Shown one piece after another: positions 30,500 to 40,089 of a stretch of DNA of 64,000 nt (position 1 is the stretch's first letter; every line of letters starts with the position of its first letter). The notes under the pieces were generated by a model. It was not told the DNA's origin. It saw nothing but the letters and a program-made list of their open reading frames with translations, and did not search any database. The stretch lies in NCBI GenBank assembly GCA_012845835.1, contig JABAKD010000019.1, positions 6,309,494-6,373,493 of the forward strand, written 5' to 3'. Source of the DNA: Undaria pinnatifida. Its lineage: Eukaryota > Sar > Phaeophyceae > Laminariales > Alariaceae. The position numbers were made by a program, and so were the translations under genes.

Positions 30500-32250
30500 A
30501 CACCTTGTACTCAGGGTTCTTATTCCATCTGCAACTCGCATTCTTGGAGACAAAGTACTAGTTGGAAATAGAGCTAAGACCATCGTATGTAACGATTCCG
30601 TTGTGGTAATCAATTAGGGGTAATCTGTATTCTTACACGTGCGCAAGTGCGCCCTTTCCCTTGTTTTTGGAGACACTGCTTGGAAATAGAATAGAATAAT
30701 ACGTGATAGGTGTTTTGTAGGCTGGGTTAATGTTACAACGGCGCCCACATTTTTGGGGGCAAACTACTCGAGGAAATAGTGTGGGCTTGAGAACAGTGTA
30801 GAAAACATTTTTTTCTGTGTACTCAGGGCTACCAGTTAAGTTACGGCTGCACCCACGTGTTTGGGGATAACACTACTCGGAAATTATGTGCGCTTGAAAA
30901 CGATGTGCAAAAATATCCCGTTGTACTCCGGGTTGATGCTACACCCACACCTACCACCGGTACGATTTTGGAGATGAAATACTCGGAAAAACTGTAGACT
31001 CGAAAACCGTACTCGAAAAATGGTCAAGAGCAACGTTTTTCTGTTGTTCTCATGTTGATATCTGCGACCGCAGCCTTGTTTTTGGAGACAAACTGCTTGG
31101 AAATAACGTGGAATAATATTTTGGGTTGTGCTCGGGGTAAATATTCCAACTGCACCCACGTTTTTGGAGACATATTACTTGGAAAGAGTATTACGTAGAA
31201 TAATATTTGTTACGGTTGTACTCAAGGTTAAATGCACCCACACTTTTGGGGGGAAGTATATACTTGGAAATATGTAGAGCAACAATATTTTCTGTTGTAC
31301 TCAGGGTGTTACGACTACCTATCAATAGACCCACTTGTTCGGGGGATAGAACACTCGGAAATAATCTCGGCCTGAAGATTGTGTAGAATAATATTTTCTG
31401 CTATACTCTTGGTTAATATTGCAACCACACCCATGTTTTTTGGCGATAACTACTCTGAAATGTTGCACGGCTCACAGACTCACAAATGCTGCAGAATAAT
31501 ACTGCTGTATTTGCCGCTGTACTCAAGTTTAATTGTACGACTGCACCCACGTTTTTTGGGGATAAAACTACTCGGAAATAGTATAGGCTTGAAAAAAGTG
31601 CGTAGTTATGTTGTATTTGCCGTGGTACTCGAAGGTTAACTTATGAAGGTTCAATTTTACCACTGCACTCACGTTTGTTGGGAATAAACTACTCGGAATT
31701 AGTGTAGGCTCGAAAATGGTGCAGAATCATATATATGAATGTGTAATATTTTTGCCGCCGTACTCAAAAAGGTTAATTTTACGGCTGTATGTAGTTGAGT
31801 TTTTGGGGGTGAACTACTCGGAAATAGTGAGGGCGGGCTAGAAAATAGACTATATATCAGATTTTTTTTCGTTTTTGCAGGGTTGATATTGGCGAAGGGC
31901 TTATCACGGGTCTGGTCGAGTCAGAGGGTAAAGCCGACTCGCGACGTTTTAAAAACCTCTTGATCCGCCCCGACCCGACCCGACCTGACCCGACCCGACC
32001 CGACCCGACCCGGCCCGGCCCGTCCCGTGAGATTTCAAACACCTCCTGACCCGACCCCACTCGGAACCCGAGAGTTTGATAGCCTCCTGACATGATCCGC
32101 GCGTCGGGTCATTGCAGCCGCACCCGTCTTTGGGCACAAACTGAACTACCTGGACATGTGCAGAATCGCATGTGACACTGTAGTGGTCACGTTTAATACT
32201 ATAACTGCACCCCCGTGCTGTTTGGTACAAGCTACGTACTCGGATGTAGT
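30500..32250 (+). repeat. Tandem array of about 15 units of 75-125 bp
   Basis: Each unit has GTACTCAGGGTTAAT...TGCACCCACGTTTTTGGGGACAAACTACTCGGAAATAGT..GG.TTGAAAA..GTG.AGAATAATATTTTCTG. The CGGAAATAG or TTGGAAATA step occurs near 30,564, 30,681, 30,769, 30,866, 30,982, 31,103, 31,178, 31,262, 31,345, 31,455, 31,573, 31,692, 31,819 and, weakly, 32,147 and 32,238. A CCCGA pentanucleotide run (31,968-32,030) interrupts it. The units are well diverged, so the array is old. The GGGACAAA..ACT..GGAA.TAGT step also occurs in the 90-bp MITE. Confidence 0.85.
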
Positions 32251-32860
32251 GTAGAGTGCAGTTTGCAGTGACGCGGGCTACGATAGAGGCGCACCCCTTT
32301 TTTTTTCTTAATACTACCCCTCAATTTTGGGTGCTTAAGACCTCTCCTCAAAAACTGATCTGGAGAAGAATAACACCGCCACCGGATGAAAAGTTCCATG
32401 GCCTAGGTACACAACGAGAATTCATGGAAAAAAAAACGGCATATTTTCGACGATGTTGGGTTGAGGAGTGTCTTAAGTCACTCAGAAAAAAAAATAGCCA
32501 AAAAAAGGTATACCTCTGTCGTAGCATGCGTCAAATACGGTTTTGGAACCGGGGTTTGCGTTCAAAGATCATCGAGCTGGCATAGACGCGCACTGTCGTG
32601 ACCATCTGGTTTTCTCCGGGATGCCGCCTCAGTCAAAGGGAGCTCGCACACTTGATAACGAATGTTCCCATGCTGCTGCTGCCGCTGCTGCTGCTGCTGC
32701 TGCTGCTGCTTTTGTGTAGACCCATGTAATCAAAGCTAAGCATTCCTCTCACGTTTGTGACGTCAAATGTTAAGGTTATTCAAAACCTTGGCCGCGAAAA
32801 AAAGACAATCAGCTCCCTTTTTTCACCATGAAACTCTGTACCCACGTTTTTGGGACTATT
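32251..32860. other. Intronic stretch, no gene seen
   Basis: A (CTG)n tract is at 32,671-32,711. A 109-codon frame (32,256-32,585) has no recognised similarity. Confidence 0.4.
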
Positions 32861-32864
32861 TTTT

Positions 32865-33135
32865 TTTTGTTTTTCCTTTTTTTTCATCCGTCACTTTTTA
32901 CTTTGAAATTCCAGCCCAAGTGGTAAGAGGCTTTATTTACCTTGGGCGACCTTGGCCAGCCATGCTCGCAGGCAGGTGCCTTCCCTTCTCTCCCTCGGTA
33001 CTTGTACGTGCAATTCTTTTCGTCGCACATGGGGTTGGTTCGTCCAGCGATCCCGCTTTCTGTCAGCTTTTTGTGCTCGTCGATTTTCATCGACTTTTTT
33101 TTGCCCATTCACGCTTTCGCGCTTTCCGAACTACT
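32865..33135 (-). mobile_element. SINE copy, diverged
   Basis: Minus-strand body: GGAAAGCGCGAAAGCGTGAATGGGC, ATCGACGAGCACAAAAAGC, TGCGACGAAAAGAATTGCACG, CACCTGCCTGCGAGCATGGC and an A-rich end opposite the T-rich tract at 32,860-32,885. No head is visible. Confidence 0.6.
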
Positions 33136-33209
33136 TGGAATCAGCGTGGGATAACTGTTGCGGTTTATGTTGAGAGGGTTTAGTTTCACCTGCTTGGGGC
33201 CTAGGTGTA

Positions 33210-33480
33210 GGTAGGGCCGTCCCGCGGTGGAGGGGGGGATGCAGCAGAAGTTTTCCGAACTCCTAGCATGAGCTTGATGTCTCACTCACCCGATTCACGA
33301 CTTGGAAGGCGTTCGTTCGCGCAACCCGACCAAAATTCTGTGAGCTAGTCCTATTGATGAACAAAATAACTTGGAAACCCGTCGTACTAACAATAGTCGA
33401 TGGTTCCACGCTTCTTGAGGAGCTCAACCGGTCAGAAAGGTTTGGCCCGAACGACGTGCAACACCTACGGGGGGATTGGC
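33210..33480. repeat. Decayed relative of the 15,278 element
   Basis: GATGTCTCACTCACCCGATTCACGACTTGGAAGGCGTTCGTTCGCGCAACCCGAC and CTTGAGGAGCTCAACCGGTCAG match the interior of 15,278-15,535. The termini are decayed. Confidence 0.6.
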
Positions 33481-33635
33481 TCGGTAGCGAACTACAAGCA
33501 GTAGTAAGAAGCGAGAAGTGCTTTAAGCTTTCAGGGAGACCGTACAACGGACTACTACGTACACGTATCATCATATGCTCCGCGCATGCCGTTCATCTAC
33601 TTGTTACGCTGCGCGTATGGTCGTGCCCACATTCC

Positions 33636-34090
33636 TTATGTTGTTGTTGCTGTTGTTGTCGTCGTCTTGGTTGTCGTGGTTGTCGTTGTTGTACGAGGTG
33701 GTGGTGGTGGTGTTGTTATTGTGGTTGTTTTTGTGGTTGTTTTTGTGGTTGTCGTGGTTAGTTGGTGGTGGTGGTGGTGTTGGTGTTGATATTGTTGTTG
33801 TGGTTTTGTTGGTGTCTTGGTTGTGGTAGTTGTTGTTGTTGGTGGTGGTGGTTTGTTGTTTTCATGGTTGTCGTGGTCGCACGGGGTGGTGGTGGTGGTG
33901 GTGGTGTTGTTGCTGTCGTGGTTGTTATTGGTGGAGGTGGTGGTATTGGTGTTGATGTTGCTGTTGTGGTTGTTGTTGTGGTTGCCGTTGTGGTCGTGGT
34001 TATTGTTGATATTGCGTTCACTTGCATAATCAAGTATGTGGTCACAGGACAGGCTCCAGTCACTCTCGAGTGGGAGGATACCCCCCAAGG
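33636..34090 (+). repeat. (GTT/GGT)n tract of ~380 bp plus linked element core
   Basis: 33,636-34,010 is almost entirely GTT, GGT and GTC triplets. It runs into TTGATATTGCGTTCACTTGCATAATCAAGTATGTGGTCACAGGACAGGCTCCAGTCACTCTCGAGTGGGAGGATACCCC, the core of the (GTT)n-linked element. Long open frames on both strands (poly-V/G/L or T/N/H) are by-products of the triplets. Confidence 0.9.
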
Positions 34091-35440
34091 AAAAACAAAA
34101 CAGAAAACGAAGGTGCTACGTATGATATGTACACGCATATATTATACCAGGGTATGAGCTAAAGGAAGTCGTACATCAGCCAAAAATATAAACAAAAATG
34201 AAACCGGAACTCGAGCGTAGGTACGTATCAGGCCCATACTGGAACATACGTTTCAAAACTCGCATCTGAGACCGAGTACCGAGTGCACCGTATGCCTACG
34301 TATATGCGTACCCCAGCAGCCCGGGCTGCTTAGTGTGGCCGATGCCATAATCGCCAATTATTTTCGACATGTTCCCCCGCTGAAGCCCCATAGTGCTGTT
34401 TGTGTGAAATAAGCGGTGCGAAAGGATGCCGGAAGAACGCCTGATTTCGGCGATTTGAAGTGTTTTGCTCGTGTTTGTACGGTGTGAAGGTGGTATTGTA
34501 TTATATTCATACATGTAGGCGACAAAAATTAGCGAGGTCTGTGTGAACGCGTTGCTAAATAATATAGACCATCCTGATTTTCCTGTAATTTTCTTTGGTT
34601 CCGAGTCGTGACGGCAACGTATTACTGATAGTCTAAACAACTCAGGGTGGTGGGTGGTCGGGGGGGCGGCGGCAACGCTAATAACCCCAACGAGAATCCA
34701 ATAAGATCCTAACCCTGTAAACCCCAACCCTATAACCCGAAACCGAAGGTTACCCTAACCTGAAGGTTATGCGGTGAAACCCTAACCCTATACCTAACCC
34801 GAAGGTTATGGGGTGAAACTGTAACCCGAAGGTTATGGAGTGACTCGTGCTTGCATGCTGTGGCTTGTGAAGTGCCGGCGTCGTGGCTGCTGTGCTTTGG
34901 CCGTCCGGGATGCTGCGCTTTGGATAGACTCGCCACCCGTAGAATTTTCTCGTCTAAATCCCATCCACATGTGCGTGAAATTAGCCGTGCTCTACGGCGG
35001 CGCTGTTAACACGTGCCAGCCGATTGCGGGACGTTTTTTTGTTGTGTGTGGTCGGCGTCCACTCCAGGCCTTTAACTTTCCGTACGTACATAGGTTGGGT
35101 TTTTTCGCCAGTTGACAATGTATGAGGCCGATAGTCAGAAAAATGGCGAAAAGCCGTGAATTTATGGGGGGAGTTGTAACCATTTTTTTTTTACTCCAAA
35201 AGGTGTTTCAACTTTAATTCCACGTGGTTTGCCCCCGAAAACGTGAATGCGGGCAGTTAGTTCTGAAGTGGTTCCGGAAACGAAAGTTTTTTTTTTTTAC
35301 TGTTTCAGCCATTCTTGGAAGGTGAAAAGGCGAAAGAGCGGACCATCATTCCGCCTGGAAAACGTAGGTACGCTCGAAAAGGATAGTGTGTTCCTAGCGC
35401 ATGAAGAACCTGTGAGTCCACTGCATCGATGCAAGTTCAC
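34091..35440. other. Intronic stretch with telomere-like words, no gene seen
   Basis: 34,706-34,840 has CCTAACCCT, AACCCGAAGG and GGTTATGGGGTGAAAC in several degenerate repeats. Otherwise unrecognised. Confidence 0.45.
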
Positions 35441-35443
35441 CCA

Positions 35444-35604
35444 GAGATGTCAGGAGACGGCACTTTGACTCCTTGACGGACGGCAAATTTCGAATAACAT
35501 ACGTTGACAGGAAACTACTAGGTTTAGTGTGGAACGATCGGTTTGACGCCCTTGACAGCCGGACGTTTTCCCGTGACTGACCGTCTCCTGACGTTTTTGA
35601 TCAA
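35444..35604. mobile_element. ~160-bp inverted-repeat element
   Basis: GATGTCAGGAGACGGCACTT at left; CCGTCTCCTGACGTTTTTGAT at right, inverted. Interior: CTTGACGGACGGCAAATTTCG...AACTACTAGGTTTAGTGTGGAACGATCGGTTTGACGCCCTTGACAGCCGGACGTTTTCCCGTGACTGA. Relatives: 25,629-25,797 and fragments at 10,705-10,800 and 12,040-12,110. Confidence 0.8.
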
Positions 35605-35979
35605 CCGTTTTGGGGGCCCACATACGTACGTACACAAGCGACTAAAAAAAAAACGCTGATTTTGCAACATTTTCAAGCGTCTACGAGTATCGTGAGCGCG
35701 CTGCAGCAGTACGAGTAGGATCATGGCGCACCCGTCCTTTATGGCGACCCGTTGCGTTGTTGTGCTTTCGGACACTATTGTTTGTCATCCCCCATTCAGC
35801 AGTAGTGCCAGATGCTGTGAGCATCCGTTTTCATCGTCAGTGTTTGCCTCTGAAGCTCCAAAAGGATTTCAAGCTATTAGTAGTTTTGTAGACATCGCGG
35901 AGAGTGAATAAACGCCGAGCAAGGCATCTCACGAAAAGATCCTCGTACGTGCGTAGGTATAACTTGTGTTCAGGTTTGT

Positions 35980-36180
35980 GTTTTCATCCTCCGGCGGATG
36001 GGATCAATAAAGCTTGAGCACACCACACTGCCGCGTATTTTCATTCACGTCATATGTCAATTGACCTCAATTGCATTCGCAATCCAGCGCTAACCGTTCA
36101 GTTCCCGTGGTAGCGACAGCGCGCGCTGTCCCTCCCGGGGGTCCCCGTTACTACTCCAGCAGCGCAAGCTGCCGTTGTGT
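35980..36180 (+). repeat. Dispersed repeat A
   Basis: TCATCCTCCGGCGGATGGGATCAATAAAGCTTGAGCACACCACACTGCCGCGTATTTTCATTCACG through GCAATCCAGCGCTAAC and GTTCCCGTGGTAGCGACAGCGCGCGCTGTCCC. Confidence 0.85.
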
Positions 36181-36249
36181 GTGTACGGTTGCGCTTACGT
36201 ACGAGTATAACACGCAAGATACCACCCCGTCGCGCAAAACACGGAAGAA

Positions 36250-36485
36250 ATGTACTCGGCGCCGCCATCGTATGAGACACAGGGTGGCCACAAACGACCA
36301 CACAGCAAGGAGATAAGATAAGCAAAAAAAAAATGTAACACATGGAGGAAACGTACTAAGCGCCCAAATGTTTGCGGTGTCTCTGTGAGGAGTAGGGACG
36401 GTGCTCCTCCGCCTCCAAAGGGGTGTGTGGTCAATGGTCAAATGGCTAAGGCAAGCAACAAATGAGTACCCCCCCCCCCCCCGCC
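36250..36485 (+). repeat. Dispersed repeat B
   Basis: GTGGCCACAAACGACCACACAGCAAGGAGATAAGATAAGC... GAGTAGGGACGGTGCTCC ... GTGTGGTCAATGGTCAAATGGCTAAGGCAAGCAACAAATGAGTAC then a C-run. The whole length aligns with 39,020-39,240. Confidence 0.8.
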
Positions 36486-36753
36486 TCGTTTGGGAGAAAA
36501 TCGGCTCTGAAAAGTCATCCCAGGGGGTGTGCCATCTCTACGTGTTATTCGGTGCTATCTTCATCACCAGGCATGATTGCAATGGTCTCGTACTACTGTC
36601 GTGTTTTTCACGCAACACAGTGCATCCCGTCGGACGAAATTCAAAGGTGATCTAGTTTTTTTCTCGACGACGGAGGAAAGAGAGCGAAAACGCCAATCGA
36701 TGCGTCTCTTGTAAGTGTGGTCTCGATGTCGCGAAGGGCGGGCTCAACCCCCG

Positions 36754-36975
36754 TTAGCACCGCAGTCCCGATGTGGGGACCAATCACTTGGAATTAGACT
36801 GTGAAAATTCTAGAGGTGGGAAATGTGGGTGAACGCTAACTTAGACGCGCGCTACGACGGAGGTACCAGGTTCCATTTTTTGGTCAAAATATTTTCTTGA
36901 CCCATTTCCAACTCCCATATTTTTTTCTCGCCTAATTCCAAGTGTTTTGTCCCCATGTCGGGACTGCGGTGCTAA
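36754..36975. mobile_element. 222-bp foldback element
   Basis: TTAGCACCGCAGTCCCGATG (left) and its inverse CATGTCGGGACTGCGGTGCTAA (right) match over about 44 bp through CACTTGGAATTAG. Single-ended relatives are at 29,163 and 38,349. No ORF. Confidence 0.85.
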
Positions 36976-37860
36976 AAGGGTTATTATAAAACCCTTTTGG
37001 GCCCCGTGTATAACGACCAAAAAAACGACGATTGCAAGCGTCTGTCTACGCGTGCCGTGAGCGCGCCGCGGTGCGAGTAGGATCATGCTGCGCTCGTCCC
37101 GTACGAGTCTTCTTTGCTGTGCTGTTGTCGTTCGGACACCATGTTACATCATCGCCAACCAGAAGTGACCGATGCCGCAATCGTCAATTTTCATCGTTGA
37201 TTGTTCCCTCTGAAGCTCCGAAGGGGTTAACGACAAGGCAAGCAGGCGCCTTGACCTCAAAAATCGTCGGAATTTCGTTTTTCTTGTTTTGCGAAGTGAT
37301 TTTTTGGTATACTTGGGTCATGGGCTTGTTTCATCGGATTGTGCTTTCAGTTTGCTCCAATCGTTTTTTTTTTTTTTTTTCGGGGGGGGGGACCTCCTGA
37401 GGTGAGTGAAAAAAAATGGTGAATCTGTACCGTAGGCTGTTTTGTTAGGCTTCCGCGCGGTGTCCACAAGAAAAAAAAAAGGTGAATCTCTACAGTGACA
37501 TGTGTTCTTAGGCTTCCGCGCGGCGTGAGCCCCGGGAACCGTTTTTGAGGCTTGAAGTATTGATAGAAAAACACGAGAAGTGTGGCTTTCATCAAACGTT
37601 TCATGTGGAACAGATCAACGATCCCCCCTTGATGATGTAGATATTTCAGGGAGGATCTATATCGTCTAGCTCGTGTTACCGGGTGGGAGCTCTACGATCT
37701 ACATGACGATCTAGCAATACTCTCCAGGGCTTTGAGCTGTACCGTCTTTAGGCAGATCCCGCATAGCATCTCATTCCGGCAGATAGATGATCTATCTGTA
37801 GATGATCTATCTGTAGATGATCTACAGCAGTAGAGATCATGATATGTCCTGAGGCGTGGA
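36976..37860. other. Intronic stretch, no gene seen
   Basis: T/G-run at 37,366-37,390. GATGATCTATCTGTA repeats near 37,785-37,825. Two GGCTTCCGCGCGG words lie about 60 bp apart near 37,450-37,520. Confidence 0.4.
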
Positions 37861-37865
37861 ACGTT

Positions 37866-37954
37866 TTAACCCCTTTACAACTAACTGGAAACCCGTTTTG
37901 GGGGACAAAGTTACTTGGATTTAGTATTGGGAGGGGTCAGGGGGCTCTAAATGG
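37866..37954 (+). mobile_element. ~90-bp MITE
   Basis: TTAACCCCTTTACAACTAACTGGAAACCCG...GGGACAAAGTTACTTGGATTTAGTATTGGGAGGGG...GGGGCTCTAAATGG. The right end is slightly decayed. Confidence 0.7.
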
Positions 37955-38433
37955 CGTGCAGCAGATCCTGCACAACATGTCATTTTCGGCAGGTACAGGA
38001 TCTACTGCAGATGATCTATTTATGAGATACACGCTCTATGAGGTAGAGGTGCTGCACCTTTTTTTTTTTCTTGAGGCTCCTACCCACTTAAGGGACTCTC
38101 CGCCAAGAAAAAAAAAAATGGGTAGGAAAACTGCAAGTGCAACCGGTAAATAAAAGTAAAACACATATGGCCTAGGGATACCAGAAAACACATATTGTAA
38201 AACCAGATTGACGTTATCTTGACAACTTTGGATCAAGGATTCTGGCAACTCAGAAAAATACTAGTCAAAAAGAGATATACCCTTTAATACCTGTATCGTA
38301 GCACGTGTTTAGATCGTCATGTTTCCGAAGTGTGGAACGTATTAACCGTTTTAGCATGTTTAGCACCGCACTCCCGACAAGGGGACAAAACACTTGGAGT
38401 TAGGCTAGGACAGTTTTAGGAGTTGGAAATGGT

Positions 38434-38523
38434 TTAACGCCTTTACAACTGGAAACCCTTTTGGGGGAAAAATTTACTTAAAGTTAGTATAAGGAGGGAT
38501 GTGGGGACTCTTAGAGGGGTTAA
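38434..38523 (+). mobile_element. 90-bp MITE
   Basis: TTAACGCCTTTACAACTGG at left and CTTAGAGGGGTTAA at right (inverted). Exactly 90 bp, as at 39,565-39,654. Confidence 0.75.
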
Positions 38524-39019
38524 CAAGAGCGGGTAGCAGTGCGAGTATCAGTTAGCATGCTGAGCGCGTCCTTTGGTTGCTGCCCGGATGGGACACGCGC
38601 CATACCCCGATGTACCCTCGACAGTTGGGGCTGCTGCTTCGTGTGGTCGAATGATCGAATTTGTTAACAACAGCACCGGCCAGACAATAAACATAACGTC
38701 AATATGAAGACGCAATAAATGTAAGCTCGAGAAGGAAATGAGGCCATGCGGTGCTGATATCATAAATCCAAGACCCGTTTGGAAATCGTATCCCCATGCA
38801 GATATATCAAAGGGTTGAAGCACCCCTTGGTTGACCCAGGGATGCTCATTTATGATCCCCTCTCTTAAGATCTCGGAGTTTTTCGCATTTTTGAAGCATT
38901 ATTCATGTCGAGCTTATGTTGATTGTCGGACTACTACCGAGTAATTGGTGAGGTGCTCTCTGTTGCCGTGCGCCACTATGCCCCCCCCCCCCCTCTCCCC
39001 CCGGTACACTAGATAGTAG

Positions 39020-39240
39020 CGAGAAAATGATCGCTATCCTAGGAGATAGATGGTGGGCAGAGATGGCCAAACAGGAAGGAGGTAGGATAAGCCAAAAGGT
39101 TTTATGTAGTTTATGGAATAAACCTCATGGGTGCCCCAAGGCCTCTCTATTAGGAGTAGGAAAGGAGCTCCGTCTCGAAAGGGAAGCGTGGTCAATGGAC
39201 AAACGATCAAGTCGAGCAACAACTGAGTACACCCCCCCGG
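39020..39240 (+). repeat. Dispersed repeat B, directly upstream of exon 3
   Basis: TCGCTATCCTAGGAGATAGATGG...AGATGGCCAAACAGGAAGGAGGTAGGATAAGCC...GAGTAGGAAAGGAGCTCCGTCTCGAAAGGGAAGCGTGGTCAATGGACAAACGATCAAGTCGAGCAACAACTGAGTAC then C7. It ends only about 37 bp before MRPL13 exon 3, so its C-rich end may add to the pyrimidine-rich part of the acceptor region. Confidence 0.8.
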
Positions 39241-39276
39241 CGCTCTCAAACGTATATGATACGATGACACGTGCAG

Positions 39277-39357
39277 GTTTACCGATGGCATACGGGCTAC
39301 CCTGGGGGACTGAGGGAACGCCCTGCGGAAGATCAGCTGGCGCGCAAGCCAGAAGAG
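39277..39357 (+). CDS. MRPL13: Mitochondrial ribosomal protein L13, exon 3
   Basis: Encodes residues 73-99, starting VYRWHTGYPGGLRER and ending LARKPEE. HTGYPGG is a highly conserved L13 signature and fits directly between exons 2 and 4. Acceptor CACGTGCAG, donor GAG then GTATGT, both phase 0. At 81 nt, and open in a second frame as well, it is easily missed. Confidence 0.96.
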
Positions 39358-39564
39358 GTATGTACGCGCAGCAGTGAGCGAGTTAGTCTACGTATGGAGT
39401 GGCATTTTATCACATAAGAACCTCCACTCATATAATACCAGATGAAACTACTAAACATATTACGATTTTCTAGTGTTTTTTTTTTTTTTTGTGTATTTTT
39501 CCTGCTGTTTGTTTTTTTTGCATATCACGACCCATCCCCAACCCTAACGTACCCCTAACCCGAT

Positions 39565-39654
39565 TTAATCCCTTTACAACTGGAAACCCGTATTTGGGGA
39601 CAAAATTACTTGGATTTAGTATAGGGAGGGGTTCGGGGGCTCTAAAGGGGTTAA
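39565..39654 (+). mobile_element. 90-bp MITE, cleanest copy
   Basis: TTAATCCCTTTACAACTGG (left) and GGGCTCTAAAGGGGTTAA (right) are inverted termini. Interior CCCGTATTTGGGGACAAAATTACTTGGATTTAGTATAGGGAGGGG. Confidence 0.8.
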
Positions 39655-40089
39655 GTGCACCCCAAAGCGCGACCCAAGCGCGAACGGCTTCGTTTTTTGT
39701 TTGTGACCACAACATTGACTTCCCGCTTTATGTGTATGATGTTTTGTGCTGTATCTGGTATTTTTGGAGTTTATTTAACACGGTACAGTCTACTGGGCGG
39801 CATTGCAATGCGCGAGCAGCGGGCCGTAACGGCGTGTTGTGGTCGTTCGCGCGTTTTGTTTCCGCGAGCTGGTGGTCCCTCCTTGCTATGTTGCATCGCG
39901 CTGAGGATGTCTGTCTGTTACGAGACAATCGCGAGCGGAGATATGTTGTTATTGATGGCGGTGATGTTGGTGGTGGTGTTGCTGCTGTTGTTGTTGTCGT
40001 TGTTGTTGCTGTTGTTGTTGTTGTTGCTGTTGTTGTTGTTTTCGTCAGTGCTGTTGTTGTCGTTACTGTCGTTGTTGTCTATTATCGCG

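Larger units (their letters stand above)
14855..39276 (+). other. MRPL13 intron 2 (GT-AG, 24,422 nt)
   Basis: Starts GTGAAG at 14,855 and ends CACGTGCAG at 39,276, phase 0. It is the largest intron. It holds most SINE, R1, T and A copies, a MITE nested in a SINE, a 290-bp tandem duplication, the array at 30.5-32.25 kb and several 90-bp elements. No independent gene was convincingly found inside it. Confidence 0.9.

Noticed and set aside
33575-34157. Long open frames on both strands rich in Val/Gly/Leu or Thr/Asn/His
   Set aside because: They are translations of the (GTT/GGT)n triplet tract; any frame of such a tract stays open.
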